DNA of 64,000 bases from JBGTSJ01 sp041940305 (lineage in GTDB: Bacteria; Planctomycetota; Planctomycetia; Planctomycetales; Planctomycetaceae): positions 29,099 to 93,098 of the forward strand of contig JBGTSJ010000023.1 of the NCBI GenBank assembly GCA_041940305.1, in the 5' to 3' direction. Shown here in pieces: positions 1 to 7,893 of the stretch. The notes below the pieces were generated by a model. That model saw nothing but the letters and a program-made list of their open reading frames with translations, made no database searches and had not been told where the DNA came from. The translations under genes and the position numbers were made by a program. Within the stretch, counting starts at the first letter, position 1. Each line of letters begins with the position of its first letter.

Positions 1-194
1 CGCACGCCATTCCGGACGACGTCTTCAAGCTCTACCAGTTCTCCCTCGAGCAGGCCGGCGACAAGACGAGCGCCGTGTTCATCGAGCGGGACCAGGAGTT
101 CCCGGACGAAGCCGGCTGGCGGAGTGAAGCCCGGCAGGTTCGCGACATCGCCGAAAGCGTCGCCGCGGCCCGGAAATCCCGCATCGCGGTGTGA
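1..194 (+). CDS. C-terminal end of a probable MNIO (DUF692) iron-dependent oxidase, cut by the window edge
   Basis: An open frame runs from base 3 to a TGA at 192-194 and gives the last 63 residues of a protein whose start lies outside the window. The segment has the pattern F-K-L-Y-Q-F-S-L-E-Q-A-G, then A-V-F-I-E-R-D and a Pro-Asp-Glu, which resembles the end of DUF692 TIM-barrel enzymes (usually ...TLIERD..IPP). DUF692 proteins are multinuclear iron oxidases that modify ribosomally made peptides. The two genes downstream on the same strand fit a peptide-modification and export locus. The family call rests on a short tail only, so it is tentative; another TIM-barrel family is possible. Confidence 0.5.
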   Translation, partial: HAIPDDVFKLYQFSLEQAGDKTSAVFIERDQEFPDEAGWRSEARQVRDIAESVAAARKSRIAV

Positions 195-212
195 TGCGAC
201 GTCAGAGAGCGG

Positions 213-235
213 GCGGCGGGGTTCAACCCCGCCGC
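213..235. terminator. GC-rich hairpin after the DUF692-like gene
   Basis: A perfect 9-bp stem GCGGCGGGG / CCCCGCCGC with loop TTCAA begins 18 bases after the stop codon. There is no T-tract, so it may be a weak terminator or a dispersed intergenic repeat. A degenerate copy (GCGGCGACG TTAAA CCCCGCCGC) lies after the next gene at about 1177-1199, which favours a repeat element. Confidence 0.45.
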
Positions 236-400
236 TCGTCGGGTTAAGCCGGTTTTCACCCCGATTCAGGAAAAACTCCAGAAACGCTGTCCGCCCCATC
301 CCCCAGCCGACCATTCCTGCATGAAGCACGCAGGGACGGCTGGCATTTCACAGCGGGCACGGTTCACCACTCGCACGACGATTCACCAAGGATCACTGCA

Positions 401-1156
401 ATGGCCGCCACCTACTCACTCGAAGCCTATCGCGAACAGATTCGCCACTACGCCCAGACGATGGCGCTCGGCCGCACCGACGCCGCCTCCCAGGGGCTCG
501 AAGCCGGAATGGTGGCCGACCGCGTGGGGATGTTCACCGACGGCAACCTCTACAAGCGGTACGAGAAGCTGCAGAATGCCTGCGAACTGCTCGCCGACGG
601 CCTCGACGAACTGCAGGACCTGGTCAAGCAGTACATCAAGGAGGTGCCGCTGGCCGCGTACGACACCGGCAACACCGACGCCGAGCGGTTCCTGATCTGG
701 CTCGACAAGCACGCCGAACTGACGGACGAACAGCAGGACTACGTCCGCTGCCAGCGGAGCCGGCACGCCGTCGAATTCGTCGCCATGAAGCAGCGGCTGG
801 CGCACGTGCGATTCCAGGAGCTGCTGTCGATGAATGAACAGCTCGCTCCCGAACTCGACACCAACGGCAAGCTCACCATCCACCTGAACCCGGTGCACGT
901 CTGGTCGCGGTTCGAGACCAAGGCGCTCCTCGGCGACGACGCCGCCGCACCGGCCACCGTGCTGTTTTACCCTGTCGGCAACGACATCCGCACGGCCGTC
1001 ATCGAGCCGGAATGCGAGCAGCTCATCCACATGCTCGAGCAGCACGGCGTCATGCGGATGAAGGACCTGAAGAAGCTCATCCCGCAGAGCGAGCACGCCG
1101 AACTGATCGGCCTGCTCCGCGACCTGGCCGACATGGGCATGATTGCCCTGGGTTAA
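401..1156 (+). CDS. Hypothetical protein, possible partner of the upstream MNIO enzyme
   Basis: A 251-residue soluble protein with no signal peptide, preceded by GGATCACTGCA as a weak ribosome site. The N-terminal two thirds are predicted mostly helical, with a run E-R-F-L-I-W-L-D-K-H-A-E-L-T-D-E-Q-Q-D-Y around residues 87-110. The C-terminal ~55 residues (from about 200) look like a small helical or winged-helix unit. Known MNIO partners (HvfC/BufC type) carry the substrate peptide to the enzyme. I infer a similar role from gene order only, not from a recognised domain. It sits 206 bases after the DUF692-like gene and 59 bases before the membrane protein gene. I do not recognise the family with certainty. 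Confidence 0.6.
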   Translation: MAATYSLEAYREQIRHYAQTMALGRTDAASQGLEAGMVADRVGMFTDGNLYKRYEKLQNACELLADGLDELQDLVKQYIKEVPLAAYDTGNTDAERFLIWLDKHAELTDEQQDYVRCQRSRHAVEFVAMKQRLAHVRFQELLSMNEQLAPELDTNGKLTIHLNPVHVWSRFETKALLGDDAAAPATVLFYPVGNDIRTAVIEPECEQLIHMLEQHGVMRMKDLKKLIPQSEHAELIGLLRDLADMGMIALG

Positions 1157-1176
1157 GAACGACTCAACAAACGGCG

Positions 1177-1199
1177 GCGACGTTAAACCCCGCCGCTCA
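1177..1199. repeat. Second copy of the GCGGCG...CGCCGC intergenic hairpin
   Basis: GCGGCGACG-TTAAA-CCCCGCCGC is an imperfect version of the hairpin at 213-235 and ends in the same CCCCGCCGCTC. Two copies flanking one gene suggest a small dispersed palindrome rather than two independent terminators. Confidence 0.45.
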
Positions 1200-1215
1200 T
1201 GCAGGGAACACAACA

Positions 1216-2220
1216 ATGTCAGCCACGATGGACGTTCCCCTGCCCGCGACGGCGGGGAGTGTGAAGACCGATTCCTGCGCCATGCCGGTGGGTGAGCGGC
1301 GGCGCGGGACGGTGGACGCACTCCCCGCTGAGCGGGAGGTTTCGACGCCGCTGTCCATCCGCAGCATCTTCCGCGCTCACCGCTGGCGGCTGATCCTGAT
1401 CAACGTCCTGTTCAACTTCGAGAACCTGCTCAAGCTCGCCCAGCCGCTGGTGCTAGGCCTGGCCATCAATGACCTGCTCACCGGCTCCTATGTCGGACTG
1501 ATCGTGCTCGTCGTGCAGCATCTGACGCACCTGGCAGTCAGCCGCGGGCGGCAGCGGTACGACACGCGCGTGTACAACGGCATCTACACGGGCATCGCCA
1601 CCGAGCTGATCGCCGAACAACGTACGAACAATGTTGAGGTGACGCGGGTCGCGGCCCGTTCCGCGCTGGCCCGCCATTACATCGAGTTCTTCGAGCTGTA
1701 CGTGCCGATGGTGGTGAAGTCCGCCTACTCGGTCATCGGGGCGGTGCTGATGCTGGGTTGGTACGACTGGACGCTGATCCCGCTCTGCCTGGGACTGCTG
1801 CTCCCGGCGACGTGGCTCAACCTGCGCTACAGCCGGCAGACGTTCTTCTTCAACCGCAACCTGCACGACCAGCTGGAGCACGAAGTCGACGTCATCGAGC
1901 GGAACCGGCCGGAGGAAGTCCGCGAGCACTTCGACATCGTCGGACTCTGGCGGGTGAAGCTGTCCGATGCCGAAGCGAAGAACTTCTGCCTGATGGAGCT
2001 GTTCATCCTGGGGGTGATGGCGGCCGCGCTGATCAAGTTCTGCTGGGTGGGCGGCGGCGCCTCGGCTGCGGCCGCACCGCAGGCGGGCGACATCTTCGCG
2101 GTGTTCCGCTACGTGATGCTGTTCATCATGGGGCTCGACAGTGTGCCTCGCGTGGTGGCGCAGTGGTCGCGGCTGCGGGATGTGGGGGGGCGTGTCGGCG
2201 GGCGGCGCCGCGCGGCGTGA
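1216..2220 (+). CDS. ABC-exporter-type six-helix membrane protein without an ATPase domain
   Basis: A 334-residue protein that resembles the transmembrane half of an ABC exporter (ABC_membrane_3-like) and ends without any Walker A, signature or Walker B motif. After a ~45-residue polar N-terminus it has hydrophobic segments near L-I-L-I-N-V-L-F, Y-V-G-L-I-V-L-V-V, Y-S-V-I-G-A-V-L-M, L-I-P-L-C-L-G-L-L-L, F-I-L-G-V-M-A-A-A-L and F-R-Y-V-M-L-F-I-M-G. A cytoplasmic loop holds the segment N-L-H-D-Q-L-E-H-E-V-D-V-I-E-R. The ATG at 1216 is preferred over upstream in-frame codons because the conserved-looking part begins after it. No ATPase gene is present within the window nearby. Transport of a modified peptide is an inference from the neighbours. 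Confidence 0.7.
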   Translation: MSATMDVPLPATAGSVKTDSCAMPVGERRRGTVDALPAEREVSTPLSIRSIFRAHRWRLILINVLFNFENLLKLAQPLVLGLAINDLLTGSYVGLIVLVVQHLTHLAVSRGRQRYDTRVYNGIYTGIATELIAEQRTNNVEVTRVAARSALARHYIEFFELYVPMVVKSAYSVIGAVLMLGWYDWTLIPLCLGLLLPATWLNLRYSRQTFFFNRNLHDQLEHEVDVIERNRPEEVREHFDIVGLWRVKLSDAEAKNFCLMELFILGVMAAALIKFCWVGGGASAAAAPQAGDIFAVFRYVMLFIMGLDSVPRVVAQWSRLRDVGGRVGGRRRAA

Positions 2221-2225
2221 TTACT

Positions 2226-2376
2226 CAACACAGAGGCACTGAGGACGCACAGAGAGCCAGGATCTAGAATTCAAACGCGTCGTCAGCCTGCAGGCGGACA
2301 GGTAACCCCCACCAATTCTGAGCGAAAGGTGGGCGACTCTGAGCCTCCTCTGTGCGTCCTCAGTGCCTCTGTGTTG
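2226..2376. repeat. Perfect 29-bp inverted repeat between convergent genes
   Basis: The arm at 2226-2254 (begins CAACACAGAGGCACTG) is the exact reverse complement of 2348-2376 (ends AGTGCCTCTGTGTTG). The arms are separated by 93 bases. The element fills the gap between the ABC-type membrane gene and yebC, which point towards each other, so a long stem could stop transcription from both sides. CACAGAGGCAC-type repeats are common dispersed elements in several phyla; that part is recalled knowledge. Confidence 0.85.
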
Positions 2377-2392
2377 GTCGCGCCATGCCGAT

Positions 2393-3148
2393 CTACTCCT
2401 CCGACAGCGCCGCCTGCAGGACTTCTTCCGGCATGTCGTAGTTTGCCGTGACGCTCTGGACGTCTTCGTTTTCTTCGAGCGCTTCCAGCAGTTTGAGGAC
2501 TTTGCGGGCCACGTCGCCGTCGACGGGGGTGGTGTTCGCCGGGATCCGGGTCAGTTCGTCGGACGTGGTGGAGATGCCTGCCTGTTCCAGAGCATCGGAC
2601 ACGCCGTTATAGGCGTCCGGGGGGCAGGTGATCTCGAAGGATTCGCCGCGGTCCTGTACGTCCTCGGCGCCGGCTTCCAGGGAGACTTCGAACAAGCGCT
2701 CTTCACTGACGCTCTCTTTCGCGACGACGAACACTCCTTTGCGCTCGAACATCCAAGCGACACTTCCGGCGCCACCCATGTTGCCGCCGTGGACCTCAAA
2801 GGTCTTCCGCAGCTCGCCGGCCGTGCGGTTGCGGTTGTCGGTGAGTGCATCGCAGAGGATCGCGACACCGCCGGGTCCGTAGCCTTCGTAGACGATTTCG
2901 ACGAAGTCCTCGCCGTTCGACTCGCCGGAGCCCTTCTTCAGCGCCCGTTCGATGTTGTCCTTGGGCATGCTGTTCTTGCGGGCCTTTTCGATGGCCACGC
3001 GCAGTGCGATGTTGGCGGAAGGGTCCGGCCCGCCGCGGCGCGCCGCCGCCATGATGGCCCGGCTCAGCTTGCCGAACAGCGCCCCCCGCGCCTTGTCCAC
3101 CCGCCCCTTGCGATGGGCGATGTTCGCCGAATGGGAATGTCCTGCCAT
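2393..3148 (-). CDS. yebC: YebC/PmpR/TACO1 family protein
   Basis: A 251-residue protein with the standard family start M-A-G-H-S-H-S-A-N-I-A-H-R-K and later G-G-P-D-P-S-A-N, L-R-V-A-I-E-K-A-R and N-M-P-K/S-M-P-K-D-N-I motifs. Length and three-domain layout match full-length members. The family has been described as DNA-binding regulators and, more recently, as ribosome-associated factors that relieve stalling at proline-rich stretches; which role applies here cannot be told from sequence. It is the last gene of the minus-strand block that begins with nusA and is separated from the toxin gene by only 32 bases, partly occupied by a heptamer array. Confidence 0.95.
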   Translation of the reverse strand: MAGHSHSANIAHRKGRVDKARGALFGKLSRAIMAAARRGGPDPSANIALRVAIEKARKNSMPKDNIERALKKGSGESNGEDFVEIVYEGYGPGGVAILCDALTDNRNRTAGELRKTFEVHGGNMGGAGSVAWMFERKGVFVVAKESVSEERLFEVSLEAGAEDVQDRGESFEITCPPDAYNGVSDALEQAGISTTSDELTRIPANTTPVDGDVARKVLKLLEALEENEDVQSVTANYDMPEEVLQAALSEE

Positions 3149-3161
3149 GGAGAAAGTCGTC

Positions 3162-3189
3162 GGTAATCAGTTGTCAGTAATCAGTTCAC
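3162..3189. repeat. Heptanucleotide tandem array (AATCAGT type) overlapping the toxin stop codon
   Basis: On the plus strand the units read GGTAATC, AGTTGTC, AGTAATC, AGTTCAC in exact 7-base register. On the minus strand the array supplies the TGA stop (3181-3183) and the last codons of the PIN-domain toxin. It is one of seven heptamer arrays in this window. Confidence 0.8.
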
Positions 3190-3579
3190 GGGCAGCAGCC
3201 GCCGGAAGCCTTCCTGGTCGAAATGCCGGTCCGTAGTCAGAGCTTCGTGGATGTCGTAGTCGCGCATCAGCAGGAAGCTGATGGCGTCGCAGAGTGAGTA
3301 CGTTTTATCGGATCGCTTTCGAAGCAGTTCGATGCCCCGCTCGGTGAGTTCTTCACCGACCCAGATGATATCGATGTCGGGACTCCTCAAAACGCCGAGA
3401 GCAAATCGAATCGCCAATGGGCGCGGGAAGCGGCGGGCATGCGATAAGGCAATAAACTCCGCAAGGACGACGCTATGCGTGAGTTGACGCAGTGCCAACG
3501 CCTGCAGCTCTCCTGCAGCCTGGTGGTCCGGCTCCGCCTGATTACAGAGTGCGAACAGCCCCGACGTATCGAGGAGCAT
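3181..3579 (-). CDS. PIN-domain ribonuclease toxin (VapC-like)
   Basis: A ~132-residue PIN-domain protein. It starts M-L-L-D-T-S-G-L with the first conserved acidic residue (Asp4), has a conserved Glu in V-V-L-A-E-F-I, and later acidic residues in Y-S-L-C-D-A-I-S-F and T-D-R-H-F. VapC toxins are Mg-dependent RNases that cut tRNA or rRNA. The ATG at 3579 shares its A with the antitoxin stop (TGATG), and a GAGGAGG sits just upstream; a GTG three bases earlier is also possible. It is translationally coupled to the antitoxin gene. The 3' end lies in a heptamer repeat, so the last few residues may be repeat-derived. Confidence 0.85.
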   Translation of the reverse strand: MLLDTSGLFALCNQAEPDHQAAGELQALALRQLTHSVVLAEFIALSHARRFPRPLAIRFALGVLRSPDIDIIWVGEELTERGIELLRKRSDKTYSLCDAISFLLMRDYDIHEALTTDRHFDQEGFRRLLPVN

Positions 3580-3869
3580 CACGCCTCCTCATGAGTGTCC
3601 GCATACTCTCGCGCCAGTTCCGCATCAATCTGCTCGTTGTCGAGGCCAACAGCCTCGGGCATGTTGATGATCCCGATGACATCCTGAAATGCTCTGCGGG
3701 CCGCCTCCTTTTCTTCGTCCGACCGGAGATCCGTCTTGGTTCTTCCCGCCGGATTCGAGGTCAGGCGTGCCAATGCAAGTTCCGTGATCGGACGGCCGAT
3801 CGCGCGGGCCTCGGTTTCCAAGGCTGCGAAAACTTCGTCCGGTAGTTCCAGCGTCAGCGTGCGGCTCAT
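3579..3869 (-). CDS. Antitoxin of the VapBC-like pair
   Basis: A 96-residue protein with a ribbon-helix-helix-like N-terminus (L-T-L-E-L-P-D-E-V-F-A-A-L-E followed by helices) and an acidic C-terminal half (D-N-E-Q-I-D-A-E-L and D-T-H-E-E-A) suited to wrapping the toxin. Antitoxins of this class bind their own promoter and neutralise the nuclease. Its ATG overlaps the stop codon of the upstream TPR gene by four bases (ATGA), and its own stop overlaps the toxin start. The pair therefore has no room for a promoter directly before it and is probably expressed from the TPR gene or from inside it. Confidence 0.8.
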   Translation of the reverse strand: MSRTLTLELPDEVFAALETEARAIGRPITELALARLTSNPAGRTKTDLRSDEEKEAARRAFQDVIGIINMPEAVGLDNEQIDAELAREYADTHEEA

Positions 3870-6172
3870 GGGGCGGCTCCTTCTGACGAGGCGGCCGCCT
3901 GGGGGACCAACTTCTCCAGCTTCTCCACCAGTTCGGCGTCAGGCTTGGCTTTTTCCTTCTCCAGTTCCAGCGCCTTCGTCCACGCCTTGACGGCTGCGTC
4001 TTTCTCGCCGAGCTTGTCCAGGGCGTCGCCGAGGTGGTCGTAGATGGTGCTGTCTTCGCCGTTCTCCTGCTCGGTCGCCTGCTGCAGGTACTTGCGGGCC
4101 TCTTCGTACTGTTCCAGCCGGTACAGGACCCAGCCCATGCTGTCGAGATAGGCCGGGTTCTCCGGCTCGGCGGCGAGCGCCTTCTCGATCATGGTCTTCG
4201 CCTGTTCCAGGTTCTTCCCCTCGTCGGCCCACAGATAGCCCAGATCATTGTTGGCCTGCACGTTGTCGGGCTCCTCTTTGAGCACCTCTTCGAGCACCTG
4301 CTCGCCGCGGGCCATGTCCCCCTGTTGCACGTACAGGTTCGACAGGCTGAACTGCGAGGTCCGCACCAGCCGCTCGCTGTCCGGATCCGACTTGTAGGCC
4401 TCGATCACCTCCTGAAACAGCGCTTCCGCCCGGTCCCAGTTCTGGGCGTGATAGTGGATCCAGGCCTCCTGAAAATGCAACTGCGGATTCTCCGGCTGCG
4501 AGCCCCGCGCCTCGGCGATCACCGCCAGCGCATCGTCCGTCTTGCCGTCAAACTCCAGCGGGTAGCTCAGAAAGTACAGGAAGATCCAGCGTGCCTGAGC
4601 AAACGCAGGATGCTCCGCCGCCTCCCGGAACACCTCGGCCGACTCGGTATACAGCTTCTGGTCGATGAGGTATTCGCCCAGCTCGCGGTAGACGTCCAGA
4701 GTCGGATTGTTCAGCATCGAGATCGTCAGCCGGTAGAAGTGCTGCACGTCCTCGGTCCGCTCCGCCTCGATCGCGAGCTTCCCCAGCATGTAGGCCTGCG
4801 GCAGGTCGATCTCCGGCGGACTGGCGGATTCCATCTCCCGTCCCGCCGCCATGGCCGCATCGAGCGCCTCGGAATTCTCCGAGAGCGCCTCCACCTCTGC
4901 TTCCCACCGCTCTACCAGTTCACGCACATCCGGCGGAAGCTTCTGCAGGTCCTCCTCGTCCTCCGGCTCGGGCATCTGGGGGTAGATCTTCCCCAGCAAT
5001 TCGACAAGCTTACGGCCGTTATTCTGCTCCCGGTACACCGGCAGCAGCCCGACGAGCCCGCGAGGGTCGTTCGACGTTCCGAGAGTCTCCGTGTAAAGCA
5101 GCTCCCCCTTCTCGATCTGGCCGGCAGCGACGTACTCGTCCGCCAGGAAGTACGACAGAAACGCGTTCTTCGAGTCCGCCTGATGCAGTTCTTCGAGCCG
5201 CGGGATGAGCTCCGCCCCGCGCTGCAGGTCTGTCAGCAGATCCTTGAGCAGCTGGTACGCTTCGCGCCCCTTGTTCTGCAGCTGCGCGTCAAAGTACTTC
5301 TGCAGCTCGGCGAGAGCCTGCTCCGGCTTGTCGCTCTCGCGAAAGACCAGCGCCAGGTTGAAGCTGTGAATCCCGGGGCGTCCCTCGCGATGCCTGGCCG
5401 CTTCATCGAAGGCCTTGACCGCCAGGTCCGGCAGCTTCGCTTCGAGGAACGTTTTGCCGAACTCGTCGTACGTCGTGCCGGCGTCCCCGAGAATGTCTTT
5501 TCGCTCCTGCTCCGTCAGCGGCGGATCGCGGTCCGCCTGCAGGGCCTCAAACACGATCTGGTACGATTGCGCGGCCTCCGCGTGCTTCTGGCTCATGTGC
5601 AGATAGAGGCCGAGATCGCGATGCACCAGCAGGTATGTCAATGACTCGGGATCGAGGGTTCCCTGCGCCAGTCCGTCCTGCAGCAGCTTGACGGAGTCGG
5701 ACAGGCTGTCGCCCCGCGCCATCACGGCCGCGAGACCCCGTACGATGCGAAAGCCCTGTTCCGTCTCTCTGCCGGCTCGCAGAGCGTACTGCCGCGCCTC
5801 GTCCTTCTGGTTCCGCGCGTACAGGACGGGAATCAACGCCTCATAGGCCGACAAGGCGGCCGGATTCAGGTCGATCGACTTCCGATAGGCCTCGGCCGCC
5901 TTCTCGAACTCGTCCGGACTCTCGCCGCCGCGTCCTTCGTGGATCTTCCCGGTCATGTACCAGGCGCGGGCCGCGGTCGCACGCTTGTCTTGCTCTGACC
6001 GCGGCACGAGGGGGTCGAACGTCTCGAGCGGTTCGTCCCCGATCTGCAGGCCGGGCACGGTCGGCGCGGGTTCCGCATGCTCGTCATCAGCTGAGGCAAT
6101 CGGTCCCCAGGCGGCCGTTGCCAGCACTGCGAAGACGACCCTGCCCAGCAGCCAGTTCCATTCCCGGTCCAT
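3866..6172 (-). CDS. Exported tetratricopeptide-repeat protein
   Basis: A 768-residue protein starting at ATG 6172 behind GGGAGGCGATC; this start gives a clean signal peptide (hydrophobic core L-G-R-V-V-F-A-V-L-A-T, cleavage near A-S-A-D). The rest is helical repeat sequence with several TPR units, clearest near the C-terminus (N-P-A-Y-L-D-S-M-G-W-V-L-Y-R-L and D-H-L-G-D-A-L-D-K-L). TPR proteins of this kind are scaffolds for protein assemblies, here in the periplasm or at the membrane; no partner is evident. An upstream in-frame start at 6232 would bury the signal peptide. Its stop overlaps the antitoxin start, an unusual coupling to a toxin-antitoxin pair. Confidence 0.85.
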   Translation of the reverse strand: MDREWNWLLGRVVFAVLATAAWGPIASADDEHAEPAPTVPGLQIGDEPLETFDPLVPRSEQDKRATAARAWYMTGKIHEGRGGESPDEFEKAAEAYRKSIDLNPAALSAYEALIPVLYARNQKDEARQYALRAGRETEQGFRIVRGLAAVMARGDSLSDSVKLLQDGLAQGTLDPESLTYLLVHRDLGLYLHMSQKHAEAAQSYQIVFEALQADRDPPLTEQERKDILGDAGTTYDEFGKTFLEAKLPDLAVKAFDEAARHREGRPGIHSFNLALVFRESDKPEQALAELQKYFDAQLQNKGREAYQLLKDLLTDLQRGAELIPRLEELHQADSKNAFLSYFLADEYVAAGQIEKGELLYTETLGTSNDPRGLVGLLPVYREQNNGRKLVELLGKIYPQMPEPEDEEDLQKLPPDVRELVERWEAEVEALSENSEALDAAMAAGREMESASPPEIDLPQAYMLGKLAIEAERTEDVQHFYRLTISMLNNPTLDVYRELGEYLIDQKLYTESAEVFREAAEHPAFAQARWIFLYFLSYPLEFDGKTDDALAVIAEARGSQPENPQLHFQEAWIHYHAQNWDRAEALFQEVIEAYKSDPDSERLVRTSQFSLSNLYVQQGDMARGEQVLEEVLKEEPDNVQANNDLGYLWADEGKNLEQAKTMIEKALAAEPENPAYLDSMGWVLYRLEQYEEARKYLQQATEQENGEDSTIYDHLGDALDKLGEKDAAVKAWTKALELEKEKAKPDAELVEKLEKLVPQAAASSEGAAP

Positions 6173-6305
6173 GATCGCCTCCCGCCCAGCCACGTCCAGA
6201 CGGCTCCCCACAGACATGCGGGGACGCCGCATTCACGATGATCGATGTATTCTAGCGATCCCGGCGCGCAGGCTCCAAGCGCGGTTCCCCGGGCGCCGGA
6301 CGCTC

Positions 6306-7178
6306 CTACTTGGATGCGACCCGCCGCTTGGCCGTCTTCTTCGGCTTGGACACCCTCTTGCGGACCGAGCCCGAGGAGTTCTTCGACTTTTTTGCGGCAC
6401 GTTTGGCGCTGGGCGGCTTGCGGCGGGATTTCTTGACGGTCTTCTTCGCCGCCCGCGGAGGCCGGGCCAGATGCTGTTTCAGCCGCTCCGCCGCCGTACC
6501 AGGGTCGATCTCCCCATTCGTCTCCGCGCTGTCCGCCGTGAACGTCCCCGCGTACTTGCGATCGGTGGCGACCGCCCGCAGCAGCGCGCCAAAGAGCTGC
6601 GCGTCCGGCTTCCGCAAGATCGACTTCATCTCCTCCGACGCGGCGATGTTGTCCGCATCCTGGGCCACCAGCCCCATCCATTGCAGCACTTCCCGCGACG
6701 CGTCGTCCACCGGCACCGCGTGCGATCCCAGGCAGTTCTGCACCACGTACGCCTGCACGAAGGGGGTCAGGTACGCGATCTTGCTCAGCTGCTTTTCGGC
6801 GACGTCCATCGTCTTCCGCTTCAGCACTTCCAGGTCGAAGCTGTAATACTTCTCGAACGTGAACTGCAGCGCCTCGCGAATCCGCAGCGCCTTCCATTCC
6901 GGCGTCGGGAGGTCCTCAAGAATCGCCTCGATCTCAGTGATGGAGCTGACGCGAATCTCGTTCAGATCGTGAAACGATCCGAGCAGCTTTTCCAGCGCCG
7001 CCTCGGCCGCTTCGTGCGACGAGTTCTCCAGGCAGATCGCGTACAGCAGCGACTCCAGCACCGGCCGGTTGTCCTTGGGGAGTACACGGCCGTATTTCTT
7101 CTTCAGCACCGCCGTCACCTTGCGGACGACCGACTGCCGATCGGAGGTCTTCATTTTCTTCGTCGTCGGGCTGGTCAT
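6306..7178 (-). CDS. Endonuclease III-like HhH-GPD protein, degenerate, with a lysine-rich tail
   Basis: A 290-residue protein. Residues ~20-200 resemble the endonuclease III fold (L-L-Y-A-I-C-L-E-N-S-S, then L-K-R-K-T-M-D-V-A-E-K-Q-L-S-K, then V-P-V-D-D-A-S-R-E-V-L). The helix-hairpin-helix reads I-A-Y-L-T-P-F-V-Q-A-Y instead of LPGVG-x-K-T-A, so the catalytic lysine is missing. The Asp of the glycosylase (VDD) is kept, and the four-cysteine iron-sulfur cluster is absent. The last ~65 residues are a histone-H1-like Lys/Ala/Arg/Pro tail. It may bind DNA without excising bases. ATG 7178 follows AGGGAAAGGCAGGC. It lies downstream of rbfA in the same direction. Confidence 0.75.
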   Translation of the reverse strand: MTSPTTKKMKTSDRQSVVRKVTAVLKKKYGRVLPKDNRPVLESLLYAICLENSSHEAAEAALEKLLGSFHDLNEIRVSSITEIEAILEDLPTPEWKALRIREALQFTFEKYYSFDLEVLKRKTMDVAEKQLSKIAYLTPFVQAYVVQNCLGSHAVPVDDASREVLQWMGLVAQDADNIAASEEMKSILRKPDAQLFGALLRAVATDRKYAGTFTADSAETNGEIDPGTAAERLKQHLARPPRAAKKTVKKSRRKPPSAKRAAKKSKNSSGSVRKRVSKPKKTAKRRVASK

Positions 7179-7318
7179 GCCTGCCTTTCCCTGCATCATG
7201 CCGAGTGGTGAGTCAGTGCCGACTCGCGGGTGAGCGTAAATTTGGTCTGCCGCTGAATGGAGACGGAATGCGTCCTGCCGCTGCGGGGTGGCCGCAATGC
7301 AGCGCATCGCGGTGGATG

Positions 7319-7717
7319 TCAGCTCCCGTCATGGGAGTTTTCCTCCTGATCGACGGCGTGCTCCGAATCGATTGTTCCCCCTTGCACGGCGCGCAGAGTC
7401 CGTGAAACTTCAATGCTCTTCTTCACCCCCTGATCGAGCACGAACGTGAGGACCGGAGTCAGCCGCAGCTGCAGCTCGTCTGCGATCTTCGACTGGATGA
7501 ACCCTCGCGCCGAGTTGAGTCCGTGCACGGCCAGCCGCTGTTCTGTTTCGTCCCCCATCACTGATACGAACACTTTCGCCGTCCGCAGGTCTTCGGCCAC
7601 TTCGGTCCGCAGCACGGTTACGTTCTTCACCCGGGGGTCCCGCAACTCGAACAGGATCACTGAACTGACGACCTGCCGGACGGCCGCGGCAATCTTGGCG
7701 GTACGGCGGGTATTCAT
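7319..7717 (-). CDS. rbfA: Ribosome-binding factor A
   Basis: A 132-residue KH-like protein that helps 16S rRNA 5'-end processing and late 30S assembly. Sequence features are the N-terminal helix with R-R-T-A-K-I-A-A-A-V-R-Q, then L-R-D-P-R-V, V-T-V-L-R-T-E-V-A-E-D-L-R-T-A-K-V-F-V-S-V-M-G, and the C-terminal L-R-L-T-P-V-L-T-F-V-L-D. The ATG at 7717 gives the normal family length; the frame stays open far upstream but that part is out of family. It follows infB in the classic nusA-infB-rbfA order, with a 176-base gap. Confidence 0.93.
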   Translation of the reverse strand: MNTRRTAKIAAAVRQVVSSVILFELRDPRVKNVTVLRTEVAEDLRTAKVFVSVMGDETEQRLAVHGLNSARGFIQSKIADELQLRLTPVLTFVLDQGVKKSIEVSRTLRAVQGGTIDSEHAVDQEENSHDGS

Positions 7718-7893
7718 GGTCGCATCAGATCTGGAGTGTGCGGCGCTGTGCGCCAGGGGCCGCGGATGACGCGGACCGGGCGGGTTTTCGCGGATTGTTC
7801 GAAGCGTTCCGTGTGCCACAGAGCCGTTCTCACTCGACGGTCGATCTGTGCAATTCCGAGCGATCTGCCGCGCCGCGGCCGACTCGTGACCTG

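Noticed and set aside
416..1321. Long minus-strand open frame (about 300 codons)
   Set aside because: It is antisense to the supported gene at 401-1156, rich in Val/Leu/His/Arg as expected for a high-GC shadow frame, and has no family features.
3161..3190. Operator for the vapBC pair
   Set aside because: The repeat lies at the 3' end of the toxin gene and has a simple 7-base period like six other arrays, so a regulatory site is not needed to explain it.
4034..5644. Plus-strand open frame of about 536 codons
   Set aside because: Antisense to the TPR gene; composition is that of a shadow frame and the TPR frame has clear repeats and a signal peptide.
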